The position numbers and the translations under genes were made by a program. Shown piece by piece: positions 1 to 7,300 of a stretch of DNA of 8,390 bases. Every line of letters starts with the position of its first letter. The stretch's first letter is position 1. The DNA comes from Gammaproteobacteria bacterium. GTDB lineage: Bacteria; Pseudomonadota; Gammaproteobacteria; Chromatiales; Chromatiaceae. The DNA is taken from positions 1-8,390 of the forward strand of contig JAHDCB010000067.1 of the NCBI GenBank assembly GCA_020630035.1. The letters are read 5' to 3'. Under the pieces are notes generated by a model. It saw only the letters and a list, made by a program, of their open reading frames with translations. It was not told the origin of the DNA and did not search any database.

Positions 1-2
1 TT

Positions 3-428
3 ATGCAACTCACCAAACACACTGACTACGCCTTCCGTATTCTGTTGTTCTTACTCACTCTGCCGGCAGGAAAAAAAGCCACCATTCATCTGATTGCAGA
101 GCGGTATGGTATTTCAAAAAGCCACGTGATGAAAATCGTGAACAAGCTGGCAGCCGCCGGCTTTATCCACGCCACACGAGGCAAGTCAGGCGGCATCTCA
201 CTGGGGAAGGCACCTGAACAGATCAAGCTGGATGATATCGTCAGACTCATGGAGACCAGTCTGCAGCCGGTCAACTGCAAAGAACCCATTTGCATCCTTG
301 CCGGGCACTGCAAGCTGGCGCAACATCTGCAACAAGCATCTGAGGCATTTATAGGCTACCTCAGCCAGGTGAGTCTGGCCGACCTGGCTGATCCGAACAA
401 CTTCGAGATACTCAGACGGGATCTATAG
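3..428 (+). CDS. nsrR: Rrf2-family nitric-oxide-sensing transcriptional repressor NsrR
   Basis: A 141-residue cytoplasmic regulator. NsrR proteins carry an Fe-S cluster that reacts with nitric oxide, which relieves repression of NO-detoxifying genes such as hmp and ytfE. The N-terminal winged helix-turn-helix spans about residues 1-65, with the recognition region ISKSHVMKIVNKL at 37-49 and the wing RGKSGGISLGK at 59-69. Three cysteines, C92, C97 and C103, have the C-X4-C-X5-C spacing of E. coli NsrR. Asp8, a cluster ligand in Streptomyces NsrR, is also present. This spacing argues against IscR or RirA. The ATG is only two bases into the window, so its ribosome site and promoter are not visible, and an upstream start cannot be excluded. 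The length matches the family. No clear NsrR operator was found in the window, so its local targets are unknown. Confidence 0.9.
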   Translation: MQLTKHTDYAFRILLFLLTLPAGKKATIHLIAERYGISKSHVMKIVNKLAAAGFIHATRGKSGGISLGKAPEQIKLDDIVRLMETSLQPVNCKEPICILAGHCKLAQHLQQASEAFIGYLSQVSLADLADPNNFEILRRDL

Positions 429-456
429 CCGGGTACGACTGCGTCGAATAACCCGG
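429..456 (+). terminator. Hairpin directly after nsrR, possible terminator
   Basis: Starting on the base after the nsrR stop, CCGGGT (429-434) pairs with ACCCGG (451-456). A nested stem, CGAC (436-439) with GTCG (443-446), closes a TGC loop. A second small dyad, GGAGA-TAT-TCTCC, follows at 456-468. Neither is followed by a T tract, so intrinsic termination is only a guess. The hairpin may instead stabilise the 3' end of the nsrR transcript. Confidence 0.4.
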
Positions 457-476
457 GAGATATTCTCCATGAGCTG

Positions 477-485
477 AGTGACCAG
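477..485. repeat. Left 9-bp target-site duplication
   Basis: AGTGACCAG here recurs exactly at 703-711. The two copies abut the outer ends of an inverted-repeat element (486-702), as expected for duplication of a target site on insertion. The match extends to 11 bases if the next two G's are included, but the symmetric GGG...CCC element ends favour 9 bp. Confidence 0.7.
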
Positions 486-509
486 GGGTGCGCTTCAAAC
501 TTGATGTGG
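486..509 (+). repeat. Left terminal inverted repeat of the 217-bp element
   Basis: This 24-base arm begins GGGTGCG and ends TTGATGTGG. It pairs with 680-702, with differences at 491, 493 and an extra C at 500. Confidence 0.7.
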
Positions 510-551
510 TGATTTGCTACCACAGGTTTCTGGCAAGCGTTATTTTGATCT

Positions 552-632
552 GCTCTCCGAGGGCGTCTGCGGCCATGGACGGCCGCAGCCGAGCCCCCAT
601 GGACGGGTATTCTGGCGACCCTCGGAGAAGCC
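552..632 (+). repeat. Structured dyad repeat core, copy A
   Basis: About 81 bases, matching 8313-8390 at roughly 71 of 81 aligned columns by hand. The outer stem GCTCTCCGAGGG pairs with CCCTCGGAGAAGC with one bulged base. Within it is a perfect 8-bp stem, CTGCGGCC against GGCCGCAG, with loop ATGGAC, then a weaker CCC...GGG hairpin around 595-607. The predicted fold is a closing stem carrying two inner hairpins. It lies inside the 217-bp mobile element and has no coding potential. Its style resembles structured intergenic repeats of gammaproteobacteria, a resemblance I cannot check here. Confidence 0.75.
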
Positions 633-679
633 CTTGACGGGTAACGCCGCAACGAATTTTATGTCCCCCGGCTATTACG

Positions 680-702
680 CCACATCAATTTGAATCACAC
701 CC
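680..702 (-). repeat. Right terminal inverted repeat of the 217-bp element
   Basis: This 23-base arm, read on the minus strand from 702, begins GGGTGTG and ends TTGATGTGG. It is the partner of 486-509. Confidence 0.7.
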
Positions 703-711
703 AGTGACCAG
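703..711. repeat. Right 9-bp target-site duplication
   Basis: AGTGACCAG is identical to 477-485 and immediately follows the CCC end of the inverted-repeat element. Confidence 0.7.
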
Positions 712-716
712 GGTTT

Positions 717-746
717 TTGTCACTTTGCGAGCACCACTGAACATAT
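717..746 (+). promoter_or_regulatory. Candidate sigma-70 promoter for the gatB cluster
   Basis: TTGTCA (717-722) matches the -35 consensus in five of six positions. ACATAT (741-746), 18 bases downstream, is a weak -10. This is the only reasonable pair I found in the stretch between the mobile element and gatB. It leaves a leader of roughly 60 bases. The weak -10 and suboptimal spacing make this a tentative call. Confidence 0.3.
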
Positions 747-771
747 CGCATGCGAATATGCTCGTGTTCAG
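728..771 (+). promoter_or_regulatory. Overlapping inverted repeats upstream of gatB
   Basis: CGAGCA (728-733) is complementary to TGCTCG (759-764), and CTGAACA (737-743) to TGTTCAG (765-771). The two stems cross each other, so they are mutually exclusive or would form a pseudoknot. Between them lies a perfect 10-bp palindrome, TCGCATGCGA (746-755), which overlaps the candidate -10. It could be a protein-binding operator or RNA structure in the leader; the sequence does not decide. Confidence 0.4.
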
Positions 772-801
772 GGATGCCCTTCAGTTCCGCTAACATTCTG
801 T

Positions 802-805
802 AAGG
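802..805 (+). promoter_or_regulatory. Ribosome binding site of gatB
   Basis: AAGG stands eight bases before the ATG at 814. This fixes the start, and the protein then begins with the conserved family N-terminus. Confidence 0.65.
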
Positions 806-813
806 TAATCATC

Positions 814-2259
814 ATGCCGTGGGAAACTGTGATTGGCCTGGAAATTCACACCCAGCTGGCCACACAATCGAAGATCTTTTCCGGTGCCGCCACAACCTTT
901 GGTGCCGAGCCAAATACGCAGGCTGCACTGGTTGATCTGGGGATGCCTGGTGTGTTGCCGGTATTGAACCAGACAGCGGTGCAGATGGCGGTACGTTTCG
1001 GCTGCGCAATTGGTGCCGAAATCGCGCCATGTTCAGTATTTGCCCGCAAACATTATTTTTATCCTGATCTGCCAAAGGGTTACCAGATCAGCCAGTTTGA
1101 GCTGCCGGTCGTCGGTAGGGGATACGTGTATCTGGTTTCTGAAGAGGGCGATAAAAAGGCCATTGAGGTGACGCGCGCGCACCTGGAAGAAGATGCCGGC
1201 AAGTCATTACATGGTGCCTTCAGTGGTATGAGCGGCATTGACCTGAACCGAGCCGGCACACCTTTGCTGGAGATTGTTTCTGAACCGGATATGCGCTCAG
1301 CGGAAGAGGCTGTGGCATATGCACGCAAAATCCACCAGATTGTGACCTGTATCGGGATTTGTGATGGCAATCTGCAAGAAGGTAGTTTCCGGTGTGATGC
1401 GAATGTGTCGGTGCGACCATTGGGGCAGACACAATTAGGCACCCGCACCGAACTGAAAAATATCAATTCATTTCGTTTTTTGCAGAAGGCGATCCGGTTT
1501 GAGGCAGAACGCCAGATTGATATCCTGGAGGATGGCGGCCGGATTGTGCAGGAAACCCGCCTGTATGATGCAGAACGGGATGAAACCCGCAGTATGCGCT
1601 CGAAGGAAGAAGCGAATGATTATCGTTATTTCCCCGACCCGGATCTGCTGCCACTAGTCATTGATGCAGACTTTATCGCAGCAGCAACGGTTGATATGCC
1701 GGAATTACCAGATGCGCGGGCAACCCGTTTTCAGGCTGAGTTCGGGGTATCTGCGTATATCGCAGACAGCCTGACCAGCAGCCGTGCCCTGGCAGATTTT
1801 TTTGAATCTGTGGCCACAACCTGTGGTGATGCCACCTTGGCGGCAAACTGGGTATTGGGGGAGTTCAGTGCCGCCCTGAATAAGGCAGACCTGGCCCTGG
1901 CCGAGGCACCTGTTACTGCTGACGCCCTGGCTGGATTGTTACGCCGGATTCAGGATCAGACCATTTCCGGCAAGATCGCGAAACAGGTATTTGCTGCGAT
2001 GTGGCAGGGCGAAGGATCAGCAGACACAGTGATTGCCGCACGTGGGCTCAAGCAGGTCACAGATATGAGTGCCCTGACTGTCTGGGTAGATGAGGTGATT
2101 GCGGCCAGTCCGCAACAGGTGGCTAATTATCAGGCCGCTGCGCCAGAAAAAAGGCCGAAGATGATTGGCTTTTTTGTCGGTCAGGTGATGAAAAAATCCA
2201 AAGGCCAGGCGAATCCGCAACAGGTAAACCAGCTTTTGCAGGCCAGGTTATGTCAGTGA
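814..2259 (+). CDS. gatB: Asp-tRNA(Asn)/Glu-tRNA(Gln) amidotransferase subunit B
   Basis: At 481 residues it is full length for GatB. In the GatCAB complex this subunit binds the misacylated tRNA and activates its Glu or Asp carboxyl group with ATP, using ammonia tunnelled from GatA, to give Gln-tRNA(Gln) or Asn-tRNA(Asn). Visible hallmarks are GLEIHTQL at residues 8-15, the KHYFYPDLPKGYQISQ segment near 79-94, EGSFRCDANVSVRP at 189-202, and TELKNINSFRFL about ten residues later. The catalytic cradle fills roughly the first 290 residues. The remainder is the helical and YqeY-like tRNA-binding tail, ending with the typical IGFFVGQVMKKSKGQANP stretch. AAGG precedes the ATG. gatC and gatA, commonly its operon partners, are not adjacent and must lie elsewhere if the complex works. 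The final 10 bases overlap the next gene. Confidence 0.96.
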   Translation: MPWETVIGLEIHTQLATQSKIFSGAATTFGAEPNTQAALVDLGMPGVLPVLNQTAVQMAVRFGCAIGAEIAPCSVFARKHYFYPDLPKGYQISQFELPVVGRGYVYLVSEEGDKKAIEVTRAHLEEDAGKSLHGAFSGMSGIDLNRAGTPLLEIVSEPDMRSAEEAVAYARKIHQIVTCIGICDGNLQEGSFRCDANVSVRPLGQTQLGTRTELKNINSFRFLQKAIRFEAERQIDILEDGGRIVQETRLYDAERDETRSMRSKEEANDYRYFPDPDLLPLVIDADFIAAATVDMPELPDARATRFQAEFGVSAYIADSLTSSRALADFFESVATTCGDATLAANWVLGEFSAALNKADLALAEAPVTADALAGLLRRIQDQTISGKIAKQVFAAMWQGEGSADTVIAARGLKQVTDMSALTVWVDEVIAASPQQVANYQAAAPEKRPKMIGFFVGQVMKKSKGQANPQQVNQLLQARLCQ

Positions 2260-3230
2260 CACATCATGTCATTGTGCCCGATCTGTTCGGGCCATTTCCA
2301 CCTGCTACCACCCTGCCCGAACCACCACTATTATCGAACCTGTCACGTCTGCTCAGTCGGGCGGAGCGTCGTCCTGCAGCAACGGGTTATGCCGCAACCT
2401 TGTTCGAGATATTCGGACTACCGGTTACACCCGGGCAGGATCTGCCGACCGGGGCACTCAGTTGGCATCTGGATCCACCTCTGACAACAGATCAATGGGT
2501 TTGCCGGGCCGATCCGATCCATTTGCAGCCGGACCAGGATCGGCTACTTGCGTTTGATTTTCACCATCAGCCGCTCAGCCAGGTCGAAGCCGAAGCCTTC
2601 ATCACATTGTTTAACGATCACTTTGCCGGGGACGGGCTGCGTTTATGGCTGGCTGAGCCAAATCACTGGTTGCTATCATCTGATCAGGCACCAGACATCC
2701 GGACGCAGCCACTGAGTGCCGTGCTGGGACGCCCGATTGAGCGTTTTTTACCGAGTGGCCCGGATGCTGGTCGCTGGCGTTCCATCATGAATGAAGTACA
2801 GATGTTGTGGCATCAGTCTGCACCGAATCAGACCCGGGCAGAGCGTGAATATCCTGCAGTGAATGGCCTATGGCTGAGTGGTGGTGGCTACCTGCCGCCA
2901 GCCACACCACATCAGTTTGTTAAGGTCACAGGTGACCACCGGTTGTTAGCAGGCATAGCACAACTGGCAGAAACACGTGGCGGGACACAACAGGCCGACT
3001 CAGTACACGTCCTGTCGACACCAGGCCGTGCCGTTCTGGATGCTGATCCGGCTGCCTGGATGGTCGCACTGCGTGAATTGGAAAACTATCTGGTGACTCT
3101 ATACAAAGACCCGATCATAATCTATCCATGTGCCGGACAATGCTGGCACTGGCAACCAGGCCGCCGCTGGTGGCGTCGCACCCGCCCGATCACTGACTGG
3201 CTAGCCTCGCAAACTATGGAGCAAACATAA
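2250..3230 (+). CDS. Uncharacterised protein of a family often labelled 'phosphoglycerate mutase'
   Basis: A 326-residue protein of unknown function, probably cytoplasmic: no signal peptide or membrane helix is visible. It resembles, from memory, a beta- and gammaproteobacterial family (COG4255-like) that databases sometimes call cofactor-independent phosphoglycerate mutase. Shared blocks are CRADPIHLQPDQDRLLAFD at 85-103, NEVQMLWHQ at 181-189 and VNGLWLSGGG at 204-213. The metal-binding motifs of genuine independent mutases are not apparent, so I do not accept that function. The protein is rich in Pro, Trp and His, with many Trp and Arg near the C-terminus (299-317). Its ATG lies inside the end of gatB, ten bases before that stop is complete, with CAGG (2239-2242) as ribosome site, implying coupled translation. 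It ends in TAATG shared with the adaptor gene. Family membership is fairly sure; function is open. Confidence 0.72.
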   Translation: MSVTHHVIVPDLFGPFPPATTLPEPPLLSNLSRLLSRAERRPAATGYAATLFEIFGLPVTPGQDLPTGALSWHLDPPLTTDQWVCRADPIHLQPDQDRLLAFDFHHQPLSQVEAEAFITLFNDHFAGDGLRLWLAEPNHWLLSSDQAPDIRTQPLSAVLGRPIERFLPSGPDAGRWRSIMNEVQMLWHQSAPNQTRAEREYPAVNGLWLSGGGYLPPATPHQFVKVTGDHRLLAGIAQLAETRGGTQQADSVHVLSTPGRAVLDADPAAWMVALRELENYLVTLYKDPIIIYPCAGQCWHWQPGRRWWRRTRPITDWLASQTMEQT

Positions 3231-4231
3231 TGACAAGCTGGCTTCGATACAGTGGCGTTCTGTTTGCGGCCTGCCTGATGACTGGGGTCATCGCCGCGCC
3301 AGAGACACTGTCACTACAACCGGTCACCATCACCACTCAGGTGCTGCTGAACGGCCAGGTTGAAGCAGTCAACGAAGCCACCCTGAGTGCCCAGGTGAGC
3401 GCACGAGTACAAGATATCCGGGTGGATGTGAATGACCAGGTACCTCCGGACACCCTAGTGGTCATACTGGACGATGCGGAACTCAAGGCACAACTGCAAC
3501 AGGCGCAGTCCGCCCTGCGGGTGGCGCGCTCTGATAATACACGCGCTGAGGCCGACTATCGCCGCTATCAGGCATTACGCAAAAAACAATATGTCACTGC
3601 AGAGGCAGCCAAACAATATCAGAGCCAACGCGATATTTCGCGGGCCAATATCGTTGCGGCGCGTGCCCAGATCGCCGAGATCAAACAAAAACTGACCTAT
3701 ACGCAGATTAAGGCCCCGTACGGTGGCATCGTGACCGCACGCCATATCAAGATCGGTGAAACAGCGCAGATAGGCCAGCCGCTATTGTCCGGGTTTGACT
3801 TATCTGCGCTGCGCGTGCAAGCACATGTTCCACAGGGACTGGTCTCAGCAATCAGGACAGCCGGCTTTATCCGGGCACAAAATACGGCTGGCGAATGGCA
3901 TACCATCACTGACCTGACGATCTTTCCGCAGGCAGACCCGGCGACCCATACTGTCACAGTACGCGGCTTATTGCATCCGACACAATTTCAGCCAATGCCC
4001 GGCAGCTATCTGCGGCTGGCCATTCCAACCGGACAACAGCAGGTGATCCGCATTCCGGTTGACAGTTTGCTGGAACGGGGTGACTTACAAGCGGTGTATG
4101 TCCAGCAGAATGAAGCTGTTTTGTTACGTCAGGTGGTGACCGGCACACGGACATCAGCGGGGATCGTGATCTTATCCGGTTTGCGGGCCGGTGAAGTTGT
4201 TTTGCGCAACGCAGCGAGATATACACCATGA
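3230..4231 (+). CDS. RND efflux periplasmic adaptor (membrane fusion protein)
   Basis: A 333-residue adaptor that would link the inner-membrane pump at 4326 to an outer-membrane channel. A Sec signal peptide covers about residues 1-22, with cleavage probable near VIA-APE. The LFAAC stretch is a poor lipobox and too close to the start, so a lipoprotein is less likely. The split lipoyl domain is seen at about 40-80 and 157-188 (TQIKAPYGGIVTARHIKIGE). Between them a coiled-coil hairpin, about 82-154, is rich in Ala, Gln, Arg and Lys. The beta-barrel follows, with a PATHTVTVRGLL strand at 237-248 and a PMPGSYLRLAIP turn at 255-266. The membrane-proximal domain contains IPVDSLLERGDLQAVYV. GGAG (3218-3221) precedes the ATG, which shares one base with the previous stop. 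No residue suggests a substrate, and metal-binding His or Met clusters are absent. Confidence 0.92.
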   Translation: MTSWLRYSGVLFAACLMTGVIAAPETLSLQPVTITTQVLLNGQVEAVNEATLSAQVSARVQDIRVDVNDQVPPDTLVVILDDAELKAQLQQAQSALRVARSDNTRAEADYRRYQALRKKQYVTAEAAKQYQSQRDISRANIVAARAQIAEIKQKLTYTQIKAPYGGIVTARHIKIGETAQIGQPLLSGFDLSALRVQAHVPQGLVSAIRTAGFIRAQNTAGEWHTITDLTIFPQADPATHTVTVRGLLHPTQFQPMPGSYLRLAIPTGQQQVIRIPVDSLLERGDLQAVYVQQNEAVLLRQVVTGTRTSAGIVILSGLRAGEVVLRNAARYTP

Positions 4232-4329
4232 AATACCTCTGTGTTGCAGCATGGTTGGCTGAAACGAGAGTGAGCCCGGTACACGCCTGCCACCACACAG
4301 CACAACCAACCCATGGCGGCCCGGCATGA
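4228..4329 (+). CDS. Candidate 33-residue peptide between adaptor and permease
   Basis: This short ORF has an ATG overlapping the adaptor stop as ATGA (4228-4231) and a stop overlapping the permease start as ATGA (4326-4329). It exactly bridges the only gap in the cluster. The peptide starts MKYLCVAAWLAETRV and ends THGGPA. It has a short apolar stretch at 4-11, two cysteines (5 and 21), four histidines and no membrane-length helix. It matches no family I know. Small proteins that bind RND pumps exist (AcrZ binds AcrB), but this sequence does not resemble a transmembrane helix of that kind. It may simply carry ribosomes across the 94-base gap so that the permease, which has a weak Shine-Dalgarno, is translated by coupling. 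A chance ORF is possible. Confidence 0.4.
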   Translation: MKYLCVAAWLAETRVSPVHACHHTAQPTHGGPA

Positions 4330-7300
4330 GCTCACTCGGCCTGTCCGGACAGATCGCACAACGCTTTCAGAATAACCCGATCACACCCCTGATTGCATTG
4401 ATTATGGTAGTGCTGGGCGTCATTGCATTGCTGATCACGCCGAAGGAAGAAGATCCACAGATTGATGTCACGATGGTGGATATCTTTCTGGAGGCACCTG
4501 GTCTTGGCAGCACAGAAATCGCCAACCAGATTGCCCACCCGGCAGAACGCTGGCTAAGTCAGATCGCCGGTGTCAAACACGTATACAGCACCGCCATGCC
4601 CGGACAAGCGGTACTGACGATACAGTACCAGGTCGGCATCCAGCGCCAGGAAGCACTAGTGAAGACCTGGAACCAAGTGCAAACTGAATTTCACTGGCCA
4701 GCACAATATGGTGTTCGCCCCCCCAGAGTCAGGGCACGGGGGATCAACGATGTCCCGATCTTAACGCTGACCCTGTGGAGTCAGGATATCACCGTCACCC
4801 AGACACAGCTCGGCCAAGTCGGCACGACGCTGGCTGAGCTATTACAACGAGTACCCGGCACCCGGGCAATATCTGTGATCGGTGCCACCCCGGAGGTCAT
4901 CAAGGTCACACTGGAACCAACCAAGCTGTCTGCGTATGCCCTGACACCACAACAAATTGTGCAATCATTACAGGCCTACGGCCAAGCCACTCAACCAGTG
5001 GCCGTGGTGCAAAACAACCAGAGCATCCTGCTCAGTATCGGACAAGCGCTACAAAATAGAGACCAGGTGGCTAACCTGATTGTCGGCGGCAGTGGCAACC
5101 GGCTGATCATGTTGCGTGATGTCGCCACCATCGCCCGTGTAGCCGCAACCCCGACCGGTTACGTGCAGATGAGTGCCAACCACGCGATGCCACGCCCTGC
5201 CGTCACCCTCAGTATTGAGAAAAAAGCGAGAGAAAACGCGATTGATGTTGCTGATCGGGTACTTAGCCAGATAGGCGCCCTGCAGAGACAAGTCATCCCA
5301 CACAACATCATAGTCAGCACCACTCGTAACAGTGGGCAGACTGCACAGGATAAGGCCAGCCAACTGATGCAGAAATTGCTGCTGGCGACCCTGGCGGTGG
5401 TCGTACTGGTCTATCTGACCTTAGGTTGGCGCGCAGCCCTGGTCGTCGGTGGTGCCGTCGCTCTGACATTGCTGATCACCCTGTTCGCCTCCTGGGCCTG
5501 GGGCTTTACCCTGAATCGTATCTCGCTATTTGCACTGATCTTTTCCATCGGTGTGCTGGTTGATGATGCGATCGTCGTCGTTGAAAACATCCATCGCCGC
5601 CATCTGGCAGCACCGGATCAGCCACTGCTGCGGGTCATCCCGGCAGCAGTCAATGAAGTCGGCAGCGCGACCATACTGGCCACCCTAACCGTCATCGCAG
5701 CCCTGATTCCAATGGCATTTGTCAGCGGCCTGATGGGCCCCTACATGAGTCCGATTCCGGTGAATGCCAGCACCGGGATGATCCTATCCCTGCTGATCGC
5801 GTTCACCATCACCCCCTGGCTGGCAGTACGCCTGCTACGCAACCACCAACCACAAGCTGAGCAGCGGGATCGAATCGGCACCTGGGTCGGACAGCTGCTA
5901 ACTCCGTTTATCAGTGGACGTTATCGCACCGCCAGCCAATGGGCCTTGTTCATCGGACTGCTGATCACACTGATTGCAGCCATGTTGTTACCCATGACCC
6001 AACATGTGCTGCTCAAGATGTTGCCTTTTGACAATAAACCAACCCTGACCGTTGTAGCTAACCTGCCGGAAGGCAGTACTGCCGAGAATACCTTAGCGAC
6101 CATACAACAACTGGCACTGACCCTGCGGGACGAGCCAACAGTCACAGATTACCAGTTGTATGCCGGAACACCCGCGCCGATCACCTTCAATGGCCTAGTG
6201 CGGCAATACTATCTGCGTCAGCAACCACACCAGGGTGAAATCACGATCAACCTGGTACCGAAGACCGAACGAGATGAAGGCAGTCACGCAATCGCCAAAC
6301 GTATTCGTCGGCGGATGCAACCACTGGCGCAGACACTCGACACCCACATAGCCATTGTGGAAGAACCTTCCGGCCCGCCGACACTGGCACCGCTGGTCGC
6401 CCAGATCTACGGGCCAACCGCAGCTGACCGGGCACAGATCGCGCGGCAACTACAAACCACCCTGCAAGCAATCCCGGATGTGGTCGATGTTGACAGCAGC
6501 CTGACTGCTGCGCAACCACACACCCGCATTCGTATCGATACACAACGTGCAGCCGAGGTCGGCATCACACCACACCAGATTCAGCGGGCCCTGGCCGAAC
6601 TGACGGGTGAACAGCCGGTCAGCTACCTGCACGACCAGCGCAACAGCACACCGATCCCCATCGTATTACGGCTGGCACCCGCAGATAAAGCCAACCTGAC
6701 ACAACTCAGCAGCACCACATTACGTAGCCATACCGGACAGCAAGTCCCACTAAATGACCTGATCAGCCTGGAAACCGGCAGTGCCGACACACCACTGCAA
6801 CACAAAGACCTGCGCCCGATCACCTATGTGATGGCAGATATGGCGGGCGATCTGGACAGCCCACTATATGCGATGTTCAGTGCCAGTGCTGAATTTGCGG
6901 AACATTACCCACACATCACACAATACTATGCAGCACCGCCAGAACAACCCTACCAGGCAGCCATCAAATGGGACGGCGAATGGCAGATCACACTGGATAC
7001 ATTCCGCGATATGGGGCTGGCATACAGTGCCGGATTATTACTGATCTACCTGCTAGTCGTCGGTACCTGTAAAGATTATCGCACCCCACTGATCATCATG
7101 GCACCCATTCCCCTGACCTTGCTCGGCGTGATGCCAGGACACTGGCTACTGGACGCGAAATTTACCGCCACCTCCATGATCGGCATCATTGCACTGGCCG
7201 GGATCATCGTGCGCAATTCAATCCTGCTGGTAGATTTCATTCGCCAGCAACTGGATGCCGGACACACATTGGAACAATCCGTCATAGATTCCGTCAGAAT

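Larger units (their letters stand above)
486..702. mobile_element. 217-bp MITE-like element with terminal inverted repeats and 9-bp duplication
   Basis: The left end (486-509, starting GGGTGCGCTTCAAAC) and the reverse complement of the right end (680-702, starting GGGTGTGATTCAAAT) match in all but two substitutions and one inserted base. AGTGACCAG flanks both sides directly. The element has no room for a transposase and no convincing ORF, so it would depend on an enzyme supplied in trans. Inside the terminal repeats lies a second dyad, GCGTTA (537-542) against TAACGC (642-647), enclosing a structured core (552-632) that recurs at the end of the window. The whole element is therefore a nested imperfect palindrome that could fold almost end to end. 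It sits between nsrR and gatB, ending about 15 bases before the candidate gatB -35 box. The parent insertion-sequence family was not identified. Confidence 0.7.

Noticed and set aside
356..652. 98-codon minus-strand ORF across the nsrR end and the repeat core
   Set aside because: It is antisense to nsrR and then reads through the palindromic repeat, giving an Arg/Pro-rich product with no family character.
425..675. Inverted ATAGCCGGG (425-433) and CCCGGCTAT (667-675)
   Set aside because: A 9-bp match in a region of this size can arise by chance. One arm lies in the nsrR stop and the other inside the mobile element, so they do not bound one unit.
752..785. ATGC/GATGC motifs resembling NsrR operator half-sites upstream of gatB
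   Set aside because: Spacing and orientation do not fit the NsrR inverted repeat, and only fragments of the consensus are present.
2250..3230. Function as a true 2,3-bisphosphoglycerate-independent phosphoglycerate mutase
   Set aside because: The catalytic serine region and metal-ligand motifs of that enzyme are not visible, and the length is well short of about 510 residues.
4129..4359. Minus-strand ORFs over the adaptor-permease junction
   Set aside because: They are antisense to genes with clear family motifs, lack good ribosome sites and have unstructured compositions.
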